Assembly: GCF_945859685.1 (NCBI RefSeq)
Contig: NC_079149.1
Span: 7,041,118-7,105,117 of the forward strand
DNA: 64,000 bases
Reading direction: 5' to 3'
DNA from: Eupeodes corollae
Lineage: Eukaryota > Arthropoda > Insecta > Diptera > Syrphidae
The translations under genes were made by a program, and so were the position numbers. The notes below the pieces were generated by a model that made no database searches, was not told the DNA's origin, and worked only from the letters and a program-made list of their open reading frames with translations. This document shows positions 10,952 through 21,311 of the stretch, one piece after another (position 1 is the stretch's first letter; every line of letters starts with the position of its first letter).

Positions 10952-13353
10952 TTCCTGATGGAACAATGCTTTTAAAGAACAATTTGCGAAATTAAGTGAG
11001 TATTGACTATTTATTTTTACAAAAACATTTATATTGCAATAAAACAAAGTGTTCTTGCTTTTGTATGCGAGGTCAGCTAGTTTGTGGTGCTCTTTTCGTA
11101 ATTGACTTGGGGCTTCTTCTCCCTCTGCTCCAATTTCTATTTTCGTTTTTAGAACTTCACATCTGTGACAGGTATCAAGCTAGGGCTTTTTAAATTTTAT
11201 ATTCACAGTTTTGTACATTTTTGAAAATTTCGAAAGTGAAGCTACTGATTGAAATTTTTCGCAGTGTAATCTATAAATCGCTGAAAGCGTCAAATTACTG
11301 TGAAAATATTTGCAAGCACTGTTTCTTCGCGTATAGTGTGATTCATAAGCTGGAAAAGCGTTGATATGTTCCCGGATCTCGATTTCTATTTGTGGTTGAG
11401 TCGTTGTTCCTGCTGAATTGATCTTCTTTTAAACAACTTGTTTAATAAATTGTTTGGCTCCCGGAAACTACGCCAAAATAAATTACGACAGAATTTTTTT
11501 TGGAAAAATCGCCAGAAAATTCTTCGTACAAAATTCTGGCTTTTTTTCCTAGGAAAAAATCCCAAATTTTTCTGGCAAAATTTCGGAACTTCAGGCATTT
11601 TTTCCTAAACATTTTCTGGCGTTTTTTCCATTTACAAAATTGAAAAAAAGGCACGAAAAAAATATTTGGAAATAAAATTTCTGGCGTCTTTTCCTTTTTA
11701 TGTTTAAGGGAAAACGCCAGAAATCTGTAGATATTTTGTATAAATTGTTGTAATAAATAAACAGTTTTACTACACATTCTTTGTCTCTATCATCTATTGT
11801 AAGAATTATTGTTTAGTTGCTTTCGCGAATTCATCATTGACACTTGACGTTGTGAAAAAAAAGAATGCAACGTTGTGTTGTTGCCGTGCAGACATATGAA
11901 AATATGCTCGGAGTGCAACTTAAAGTTGCAAGCTCAAGCAGTTGCAGATTCAAACGAAAATTACAAATGTCCATGCTGCCGGAAAATCGTAGCAGACACT
12001 TTGCAAGTTTACATTTAGTAAAAATATTTTGTTCTTTAAATAAATTGTTACAAATAAAAAAAATTATTGAAAACTTTAGTAACCACGCCGGCCCGCGCCG
12101 CGTCCGCAACCTTATGGCAGCGCCTCGCCAGCGACCGCCCCCCCCCCCGGGTGCATGTCAGGGGCTGTTTTTTTCTGTTGTGATAAAATGTCTACAATAT
12201 TGACCAAGTAGCGACTTTTAAAATTCAAAATTTTTTCTAGCTTTTTTTCCAAATTGATATTAGGAAATTAGGCCAGAATATATCAATTGGTTTTCTGGCC
12301 TATTTTCCATTTTGGTTTCTATTTTTGTTTTCCATTTCTGTCTGGCACAATTTCCAATGTTTCTGGCTTATTTTCCACAAAAAATTCTGCTTCTCTTTCC
12401 ACTTTGAAGCAGAAAACATTTTCTGGCGTTTTTTTCCAAACAAAAATTCTGGCGTAATTTCCGGGAGCCAATTGTTCTGTTTCAGGCAGAATTGAGCGAA
12501 AACACTTTTGGCAAATGAGTGTTCTTTTTCCCTCTACTTCTAGAAAGTATTGGTTTGAAAATTTTCGATTTCTTGGGTTCTTAGGATGTTTTGCGTTCCT
12601 TTTTGTCTTCGTTTCAGAAACAATAATCAGACCACATGCATATGCGTGTCGCAGATTGTAGTTTCCTAGTGACCAATATTTTTGAAAAATATTTCTTTGG
12701 TCCTCTTCATAAATATTTGTCTTACACTTAATGCGACAATCCACTGAAGGCTTAAACTCTCTGGCTTTAATAGCTTTTCCAGAATTTGTTGTGTAGGCTC
12801 TTCCGGTATTTCGTTTTGATTTTTTTGTAGTTCATCTTTCTTTCACATGTTCATATTGATCTTCGGGTATAATAATCCCTTCACAAACACTATTACTCAC
12901 CGATATTTCCTGATTACCACATAAGTTTCTTTCCAAAAGAGCTGCGACTTTGCTGAGTATCTTCGCTGTAATAACTACCGTCAATGCTGCTGCTTTCAGA
13001 ACTTAGAGAAAAGTCAGGATCTTTCACGCTGTCATCATCATCGTCATAATCAAAAATTGAAAAATATCGAGATATATTCTCAACATCAAATTCTATTCCA
13101 TAAGATGATTATTGAAGCTGTTTCATTTACAACTGGACTGTATAAAAATTCGACGTCGTCGTCAACTAAATATATCAGAAATATCGTTATTTTATTTTAT
13201 AATGCTTCACAAATCGTAACATAATAATCTTGTCTTTATGAGAAACTCACCTTTTCTTTCTTTGGTTACAATTTCACTTTTGTCGTTAATTATTGAACTT
13301 TGGTGGGCATCTTTCTTTAATGCCATAAAAAGTATCTTTTTTGATCTGTTCAT
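10952..13353 (-). pseudogene. degenerate transposase-like gene interrupted by a foldback element and a MITE
   Basis: On the minus strand a start codon at 13353 begins a short exon ending at 13251 with a GTGAGT donor. A likely acceptor follows before 13165. Reading then continues, with frameshifts, through an acidic serine-rich stretch (DDDDSVKDPDFSLSSESSS), a basic KSKRNTGRAY segment, and a block from about 12744 with IKCKTNIYEEDQRNIF. The block ends in CQKCFRSILPETEQ at 12472, exactly where the foldback element starts. On the far side (below 11454) the same type of protein resumes: EIEIREHINAFPAYESHYTR at about 11350-11290, a KMY block, and a DTCHRCEVLK Cys pair at about 11180-11150. I recognise this layout from multicopy arthropod proteins that are probably transposases, but I cannot name the superfamily. 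Several frameshifts and two insertions make it non-functional. Confidence 0.65.
11454..12471. mobile_element. foldback-type element with long repetitive inverted arms
   Basis: The ends are inverted repeats: TTGGCTCCCGGAAACTACGCC at 11454 and its complement ending CCGGGAGCCAA at 12471. Both arms (about 11454-11730 and 12230-12471) consist of a degenerate short motif, TTCTGGCGTTTTTTCC in one orientation and its complement in the other, spaced about 30-45 bases. TTGT flanks both ends (11450-11453 and 12472-12475), a possible target duplication. The unrelated centre (about 11790-12230) contains a GC-rich patch with a run of about 13 C near 12138. No transposase is encoded. The structure resembles Drosophila FB elements (established knowledge of that class), but homology is not shown. 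Confidence 0.7.
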
Positions 13354-13584
13354 CTTTTAATGTGTTTACTTTCCGTTATTATAATTTAAATTAACTTAGA
13401 AATGTGCTAGTACATATATACGAACGAAGTAAACAGAAATCAAACAAAGAATCAAATAAAAATATTGTTTTGGCCAAATTTTCTAAAGGAGCAGCTTACC
13501 CTTGGACGAACTTCTTACAAATGATTCTATTTGCAACATCACTTAAATTCCCACAGAAGAAATCCGTTGCATTCCTAAAAACAA

Positions 13585-14060
13585 CTTAGGTCGTCTTAAG
13601 ACATGTGTTTTGTAGCGATTTAAAGTAGTTTAATGGCTTATGTGGACTTAAGCTGTTTTATAAAACTGAGTTCGGTTCGAAACTAACTTTTTTTTTTGAA
13701 ATAGCTTATTTCGACATAAGCTGTTAAATGATTCAATTTTCGTAGGTTTAAGTAACTTATGTTGACTTAAGCAATGATTTCTTTTGATTTCCACTTGAAA
13801 TAAGGGCTTATATCAGGACTTAAGCTATTTCAAAAAAATATATTTTATTTTTGTTTTGATCAATTTTGGCTCAAGATAGACATAAGCTGTTGTGCAAATG
13901 CATTTTTTGTCCATTATAGCATAAGCTCCTTTGATTTTTTTAAATTTAACGTCTATTTTTTGTCGTAGAGTAATGGGACCCAGACTAAATGAAACATAAA
14001 CGAAATGGTAAATATGTGAAACTAAAAACACGATTTTCGCTTAAGCTTTTTTAACTTATT
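13585..14060. repeat. degenerate array of CTTAAGC-type palindromic units
   Basis: A short imperfect palindrome of the form GGCTTAT-n-GACTTAAGCT recurs near 13590, 13632, 13705, 13755, 13808, 13878, 13917 and 14039, spaced roughly 40-120 bases and mostly 50-75. The sequence between units is AT-rich and not obviously conserved. No gene overlaps it; the small minus-strand frame 13825-14031 is a by-product. Confidence 0.6.
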
Positions 14061-14498
14061 GGCACAGTATGAACTGCATTAAAAAATCACGCATTACGAA
14101 ATCTCTTTTATCAAAATCTTGCGCATAAAAATCTGGCAACCTATAAACTCGAACGAGAATTAGTAAATATTTTATTTCTATTACAATTATAGATCTGCCT
14201 TACATTGCTTATGATTATGAATATTCTGCTGCGAGGTTTTGATTTGCGAAATTTTGATGCAGTGAGCATTAATACACTAGCGAGATTTTTTTCTGAAAAA
14301 GCAAAATTTTGCTATGCGATATTTAACAATGCGACTTTTTTTAAATGAAATATTTTAAAAGTGATTCGTTACAAAAGATTTTTGTTTGAGGTCAATCGTA
14401 CCGATACCATGAAAATGTTGGCAAATTATACCTGAACTAAGTTTCGACCAAACTCAAAGCAAATTCCGATCTTGAAAACAAAACTTTTGGGGCGTTTT
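14061..14498. other. gene-less stretch
   Basis: AT-rich, no coding frame or repeat recognised. It lies between the CTTAAGC array and copy 3 of the hairpin-ended repeat. Confidence 0.4.
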
Positions 14499-15630
14499 AA
14501 ACTTCTAATAGGATGTTATTGTAATCGGTCTAATTTGTAGAATTTAAAATTTTGACAATTTTTAAAGGTGTCAAGGTCCTTAGAATCTAAATCAAAGCTT
14601 TTTATAGATATGACTGGAAGTGGGTTTGTACTGACTGACGTTCGGGATACCATATCCCTAAAACCAATAGAGACATCGAAAAATGCAGAAAAAGCTTGAG
14701 TGGGTGTTTTTTTTCTATAGTAATAAAATCCCTGACAACAGTGCTCGCACACAGGAATATTTAAGAGTTGTAAGTCACTAGGCCCTAGTTCGCAACGGAC
14801 TGTTGTGCCACCCAATTTATTTATTTTAATAAAATAGTGAACATTTTGATTGACCCCATAGATCGCACAAACGAATAACACTTGTGACTTCAATCAAATT
14901 ATAAATTATTGGCATAGTTTTTTTGTTGATATGTGGTAAAATTATGAGAAAAACCAAAGCAATGGTTCTTTTTTTAAATAAAAACCTACAAATAAAAAAA
15001 AACAATACTAAAAGTTGGTAATAAATGATTTTCGACACGAATATCTTACCAATATTAAATATTTTACCTTCAAACTATTTGTCTAATAAAAACATTGTTT
15101 TTAACATTTATACAAACTTGAAAAACATCCAACAGCCAAGTTTTGTTTAGAACAAATAAGAGCCTACAAAAAATAAGAGTCTACAAAAAATTGGTATAAA
15201 CTGATGTTTGTTTCCAAAATTTCGATAAAAGATGAAAGTATTGTCTTGAAAATGTATTTATTCTATGCAAAATTTTGTTATTAAGTGAGATAATTTTTTT
15301 AGCAAAAAAAATTGGTAGAAATTGGTTTACGGTTCAAAATTCCGGAAACAAAACAGATATTGAAATCAAACTTCATGATAATATCATATGCAAAATATTG
15401 TTGCTAACTTTTAGTTAGTGTTTCAGAAAAATTAAATTAAAAACTTTTTTTACAAACACGAGAATCTACAAAAATAACAAAAACTGATGCTTTTCGACTC
15501 AATATTATGCGAAAAAAGAAGAAGATATTTAGTTTAAATTTTTGAATCTCACATAAAAAATTGTTATTAATATTTTGTTAAAGTCAAGAAAAAAATGACA
15601 GACGGGCACTGATTGGGAGTTGTCGCATTT
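14499..15630 (+). repeat. hairpin-ended AT repeat family, copy 3 (old, with a SINE-like insertion)
   Basis: It begins AACTTCTAATAGGATGTTAT, a diverged hairpin, followed by 'tgtaatcggtctaattt'. It continues with degenerate 155-175-base units and ends near GACAGACGGGCACTGATTGG and TTGTCGCAT. It is more diverged than copies 2, 5 and 6. A short retroelement (14730-14826) interrupts it. Confidence 0.7.
14730..14826 (+). mobile_element. short SINE-like retroelement fragment with 9-base target duplication
   Basis: The inserted segment runs from CCCTGACAACAGTGCTCGCA to GTTGTGCCACCC, followed by an AATTTATTTATTTT tail. It is flanked by TAATAAAAT at 14721-14729 and 14827-14835. The same sequence, in opposite orientation, occurs at 51363-51450, and a longer diverged form at 28084-28240. 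Its 3' terminus (GGACTGTTGCGCCAC-like) resembles that of the RTE-like LINE at 28908-31874, so that LINE could supply the mobilising enzyme. Confidence 0.75.
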
Positions 15631-16577
15631 CTCTTTTTATTTTTATAGTTTAAATTCAGTCCCCTCAAAAGCAAAGTGACATATTTCAAAACATTCGTTC
15701 CATTCGTTAGTTTATGCTATAAAATTAAATCTTAAAATAAATTTTAAACAATATTTTTTTTAGGTTATTAATTAAATTTAAATTAAGTTATTTTCTCGTT
15801 TTTTTCCAAAAGGGTGCTTGGCGTAAGAGTACTTTTTCTTTTGTAATCGAATGGAAACCTTAAAACTATGCTTAATACATATACATAAATTGTATAGTTA
15901 TTTAAGGCTCAAATTCTTTTTATAAGCGAGGAATTAAAAAAGTTAATTGTAAAAATGGAGAATTCAGAAAAAGTTGTTTCTGAAATACCAATCATTAGTT
16001 TGTGCACCTGATTATATTTCAGTTATAACATAACATTACAACAATTAAATAAAATCAAGTAATTCTAAATGAAAATCAAGCTTTCATATTAATGTGAATA
16101 CAAATACTAATTATCAAATTGGAATCGTTTCCAGTTGTTTTTCACTTATACCAATATTTGCTTTCAAAAATAGTATTAAGAAAATTAAAATATAAGAAAA
16201 CTATTCAGACAAATCTAATAAATTAGTAAATTAATTTTAATTATAAACATTTTTTTTAATTATGAAATGTTATGCTTAAAAATGTACACAATTCCCTTTC
16301 ATACCAAATAGACGGAAATAGTGATTTTGAAGAATTTATTTCGAAGCTTCTTCTTGTGGCTAAAATATCAAATTTTATATTTTTACAACAAAAAAATCAA
16401 TAAAAAGTTCTTTAACTTATCTATTGTTTCGTTGATTACAAAAGGAGATAACCATAACGAAATGTAATTTTTGTGTGAAGTTAAGGTCAAGTACACATCC
16501 TTATCAAAAATCAAATAAACATAAATATATACAATTTTCAATTTCGTCAAATTTCTTGTAATAACATTCATAAATTC
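15631..16577. other. gene-less stretch
   Basis: AT-rich; the minus-strand frame 16383-16571 is short and low-complexity. No gene or repeat recognised. Confidence 0.4.
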
Positions 16578-17021
16578 TTAAGGGGCCTTTTATAGATATC
16601 ACGGGTTTTCATCATTGAAAATTTATTTCAATCTTTAGAAGCGATTAAGAGAGTCAAATTGAAAATGTTTGGTATGAAAATGAAGCTTAGAATTGTAGAA
16701 TTTTTGTACTGAACAAAAAAAAAGTACTTTAGTAAACCCAAAACTCTTCTTTTAGTTTATTCTTATTTTCTTAATGATTAAATCTTTTTCAATAAACAGC
16801 TGGTTTAAAATTAAACAATTCTGAACAAATTCGTTCAGCTGAAAGTGTTTCGTTTTCTTTGCGCTCTCGCCTGCCACTTTTCTTTTCACTGACCAACTTT
16901 AACCTCAAGTGCTTGATTCCAATCAGAAAATCAGAAAAAATTTGCAATGATATCTGTCAAAAAAATCCAATAATTGGTACCTATATGATGAAAACCAATG
17001 ATAGCTACAACTGGCTCCTAA
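16578..17021. mobile_element. MITE with inverted terminal repeats, about 444 bases
   Basis: The left end TTAAGGGGCC, then TAGATATCACGGGTTTTCAT (16578-16618), is the imperfect inverse of the right end, which runs from ATGATGAAAACCAATGATAG to GGCTCCTAA (to 17021). The copy at 10690-10951 shares the right end and internal phrases, so this is a dispersed family. The plus-strand frame 16859-17056 is not a gene. Confidence 0.7.
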
Positions 17022-18049
17022 GGATTGTCATACAATACTTCATAATTTGTTTCTAATTGCTTTTGAATTAATTATAGTAAAATTAATTTCAAAAATTCAC
17101 ATATACTCTCAAAACTTAACTTATTTCACACGATACCGAGACAATATTGACATTTTTTTTTAATTAGTATCAAAAACAAAGCAATTCTTATAAAAAATCT
17201 CATCTCAAAATGTTGCCAGTCATATGTATATGTAGTTTTTAAATGTTTTATTTTTTATTTGAATAGAGAGAAAAATAGTGACGCAAGCCAATTGACATCG
17301 AGAATGGTAGTCGATTAATATTAATTGCTTTGGTTATAAACATTTAGAAAAAAAATAGGCAAGTGTGCACAAAGCGGTCAATTAAGAGTAACAAATATAT
17401 TTAAAATAAAAACTTTGTTGCATGTTTTGTTGCTAACTTAAATGTGTTATGTTGTTTTTTGTTGTCTTATTTTTATTAAATGCTTTTTAAAAAAAAAGGC
17501 AACACCAATATTGTTTTCGTTAAAATAACAAATGACAAATAATTTAAGATACTTTAATCATTTTGTTTTTAATTTATTAATGAACTTATAATTATGTTTG
17601 TCTTCTAAACAAATTTAAAAAGCGTGTTTAAAAGCTTAATAAACATTTCCTCGTTACTCCATCATTCCAGTAACGAACCCATAAAGTCTAATGATAAGCT
17701 CTCACACTAATCTTATACTTTGTTAAGATCTTGTAAGCTGAATCTTTAAGATTGTCAATTTTAAAACCTTGAAGCTTGTGATGCATCTTTAAATTGACAA
17801 ACTCGTTTTTTACATACATTGGTGATGTATGAAATTTTAAGTAATAATTATTAGAAATTGTATATATTTTTTTTTACCGAGATGTGAGATAAATAATAAT
17901 TAATCAGTCACGATCCATGGGATATATTTAAATTAATCCGGAACAAAATTATAAAAGGTCTGACTCAAACATCATCAAGCGAAATACTCCCACGGAACGA
18001 GTATGACATCTTATATGTTAGAACTTACCCTCAATAAGCCATGAATTTT
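17022..18049. other. gene-less stretch with one short conserved-looking motif
   Basis: AT-rich. The 18-mer GTCGATTAATATTAATTG at 17310-17327 recurs exactly at 50161-50178, outside any repeat I recognise. Otherwise nothing seen. Confidence 0.4.
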
Positions 18050-19060
18050 GTGTGAAAACTTAAAATGTTTTTTCTATGTTTTCTCTGGATTTAAATGAAC
18101 ATACATTTTTTTAGGAAAAGCGTCGAGAATGGTTAATTGCTAAAATATTTACCATTCGTGTGTTTGATAACTTAAAATCTGGTTTTCAATGTTTTCTATG
18201 TTGTTGGTACTTTGTTATTTTTGATAAATTGTTATATTGGTATGCTTGACAATTTAAAATTTTTGGGCGATACATTTTCTATGTTTTTGGGTCTTTATGC
18301 TTAAGTGTTTTCTAAGCAAAGAATCTTTCAGAAAATGAGATAAAATAGTTTTAAACTTGAAATTTTTGCATTTGTATGTTTAACAATTTAATATTTTAGG
18401 GCGAAGTTTTTTCTATGTTTTTGGGTCTTTAATACTTTATTGTCTTTTTAGCGAAAAATCTTCCAGAAAATGCGATAAAGTAGTCTTAAACCTGCACTTT
18501 TTACATTTATGTATTTGACAATTTAAAACTTTGGTGCGATGTACTTTCTATGTTTTTTTCTGATTACGTACTTTGCTTTAAACAGAGCAAAACTCTGTAC
18601 AAAAAGGTTTTCAAACATGTTACTGTTTGATAGTTTGGCATTTCAATGTGACAATTCAAAAACTATGTGTTTGGTTTTCTATGTTTTTTGCTGTTTTCTG
18701 AATTAAGTATCAAGGAAGCAAATCGATTCAAGAAAATGGATTGATCTTATACCGACCTTAAATCTTATATTTAGTAAATTATGCTCAATAATTGTGATAT
18801 TTATGACTTGTGTTAACTTTAAGTTGTGATGTTGTGTTTTCTATGTTTTTTTTGATTTTGTTTGGTTAACAGTTGAAGATAAAAGATTTCAAGTAAAGGA
18901 AACTTCCACAAGGAATCGAGTTACATTGTCTCGTTGTCTATTTTTTTCGATGTTTTACTCAAATACCAATTAAAAGATTGTTCTTTAAATGGGTAACTGC
19001 TTACTTTCGTTCAGTTATTCATTGTCATACATACAATGTTGTATTCTATGTTATTTTTTA
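18050..19060. repeat. degenerate tandem array, about 135-base unit, TTTTCTATGTTTTT core
   Basis: The core TTTTCTATGTTTTT (or one or two changes from it) occurs near 18070, 18195, 18272, 18405, 18545, 18680, 18836, 18945 and 19045. The best-preserved units (18272-18680) also share 'ttgggtcttta', 'tcttncagaaaatgngataaa' and 'ttnaacaatttaa', spaced 133-140 bases. The array ends about 0.4 kb past the stop codon of transporter gene A, on its 3' side. Confidence 0.7.
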
Positions 19061-19475
19061 ATATACTAATATAATTGCGTTTACTTGATTTCAAGGATGT
19101 TCCTTAATATACATTCTATATTCAATTAAAGTGAAGTAATCTATGAATTAGAAAAAAAACATGTCTATTAAATAATTGGCACTTATCAAAGAAAAATTAA
19201 CCTCTTTATCACTTTCAACATATAATAAAAAGTTCTTTCGGTAATTGACACTTATTGTGAAATTTCTTTTATCAATCCATGAAATAATGAACAGTGTATT
19301 AAAAAAATAATGAAAATACAAAAACTATGTACATAACAATTTATATAAATATTTTGTTTTCCTTTTAATAACTCTAGTCTTACATCTTACATAGGTATTA
19401 TGAGTGAATATTTAAACCTATTTTATAAACAATACTTTAAGTAATTCCCATCTCACTTTATCTTTTTTATTCAAC
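19061..19475. other. 3' flank of transporter gene A
   Basis: AT-rich sequence holding the presumed 3' untranslated region of gene A. On the minus strand an AATAAA occurs at 19471-19466, only five bases past the stop, which is very close for a polyadenylation signal. Other AT-rich signals further on are equally possible. Confidence 0.4.
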
Positions 19476-21311
19476 TTAATAATTTTCACTAAGTTTAGTT
19501 TCAACATTTTCACTTTTCTTTTCAATGAAAACTTCTTTCATTTCGACTTCAATTTCTTGTTCTTTTTTGCCTTTTCTTCCAGTTCGAAAATATTCTTCGA
19601 TTTCCATAAAAGTGTTACCCTTTGTTTCAGGAATAAAGAACAATATAAATAACGAGGTCACTGTTCCCATAATACCATAAAATGCAAAGACATTCCCATC
19701 TCCCATAAAATCAACCATAAAATAGAATGATTTTATAGCACAAAATGACATCGAATAAGCAATACCAATTGTCAACCCACAACAAGTTCCACGAACTTTT
19801 TGAGGAAATATTTCTGGTAAAATTAAAAATGGCAATGCCCATAACCCCGCCGCAGCGAAGACAAAAGTTATCATAACTAACGCCGGAAGTAGAGGTATGT
19901 GTAGCCATGTAAACCAATTTGAGCCAGCTAAGAGCAGCATGCAACAGGCCATGCAGGAGGATGAAAAAATTCCAACTTGTTTGCGATTCCATTTTTCCAA
20001 TTCCCAAGTCATAACAAATGTGGCAACGAAGAATCGAGCAATTCCAATGCAAACGGCACATAAAAATGAATCAATGACTATGCCAGATTTGTTAAGAATC
20101 TGAACAGCATACACAATGACTACGAAAGTTCCGGAAAATTGCTGCAACGTGAAGAAAACTACGGCTACAATAAAAGGCTTCCGTACTTCGGGTAGGCGAA
20201 GTGATTTCAGCAACGATGCTTTCTTCTCGCCAGCTTTAAGTTGAATTGTTTTCAATAGAACTTCGAATTCCGTTTCTACTTCCTCATGAACTTGTTCTAG
20301 AAAAAATTGTTACCCATAGAAAAAAGCTCCCTGACAAAATATGTTTCATACCCGTTTCAATCCCTCTGAAATATTTCAATGAAGCCTTAGCTTCTTCAAC
20401 TCGCCCTTTTGACAGCAACCATCCGGGTGTTTCTTTGACGAAACTCAAAATAATAAAACAAGCTATCTGATATCCAAACAGTATCATTCCTATAAGTCTC
20501 CAGTCATCCTAAAAAATCGATTTAGATTAAAGTTTCTCACTCAAATCTTTGACTAAAAACTTACTCTTATAAAGTATCCAATACTGTAGATGAACAAAAC
20601 TCCAGCAGCAACAGCCATCGATATTACCATAGTGAGTCTGCCACGAATCTTGGGCAAACATACTTCAGCTCCATAAACACCAGCCGGCGAGACTCCCATT
20701 CCAGTAGCTATGCCAGAAATAAATCTAGAAGCTATCAACTGCATAAATATCAAACTAGGATCTCCACTCAATTGGAAACCCATCAAGGCCCATCCTATGA
20801 TTGCTATAACATTTGTCACAGCTATTGTCTTCTTTCTTCCAAGCCTATCAATCATGACAGCGCTTAAAAACGATCCAACTGGACAAGCTATAGAACTGGC
20901 GGAAGCTGTAAACATATGAAAAACAATAGATAATGGTTTGATCATTAAAAAATGTGTACTTACCAAACCAAGATGATTGTGATTTGTCCAGGTGGAATTC
21001 TTCTTTTGGATCGGTGAGTTGATCGAGGGTTACAGCTGGCAGAGCTAAGCTTATTCCACCAACAAGTAATCCAATGTTTATCAAAAACACCATAAGTTGC
21101 TGAAGATAATAATCCGTCGAAAATTAATTTTTGCACATTTGGATAACACTCGTGAGTGATATTTAAATTTTACCTGTCTAAAAATAGCTTTCGATTGTTC
21201 ACCCAAGGGAACCGAATTGACTTCGTCGGTTTTATCCATTCCGGAAACAATTGTCGGCTTAAGGGAACCATTATTTCGGAGACTATCAAAATTATTATTG
21301 CTATTCGTCAT
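19476..21311 (-). CDS. Tret1-like MFS sugar transporter, gene A
   Basis: Exons 21311-21174, 20964-21099 (reverse), 20565-20905, 20352-20508 and 19476-20296 join to 530 residues; all introns are GT-AG with phases 0, 1, 0, 1. It is predicted to be a 12-segment plasma-membrane carrier for trehalose or another sugar. Visible signatures are the first membrane segment from residue 47, DRLGRKK at 111-117, PKIRGR at 176-181, KETPGWLL at 230-237 (place of the PESPRWL motif), QQFSG at 309-313 and PETKG at 480-484. The C-terminal half has WNRKQ at 360-364, where relatives have GRR; the usual glycine is asparagine. The N-terminus (46 residues) and the acidic-lysine tail are cytosolic. The methionine was chosen because it gives the same exon-1 layout as its neighbours. 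Family certain; substrate inferred. Confidence 0.92.

Noticed and set aside
11442..12203. Lysine-rich and mixed open frames on both strands
   Set aside because: They arise from the repeated TTCTGGC/TTTTCC motif of the foldback element and its centre.
19466..19471. AATAAA five bases after the gene A stop as polyadenylation signal
   Set aside because: Too close to the stop to be relied on in AT-rich DNA; mentioned but not annotated as a signal.
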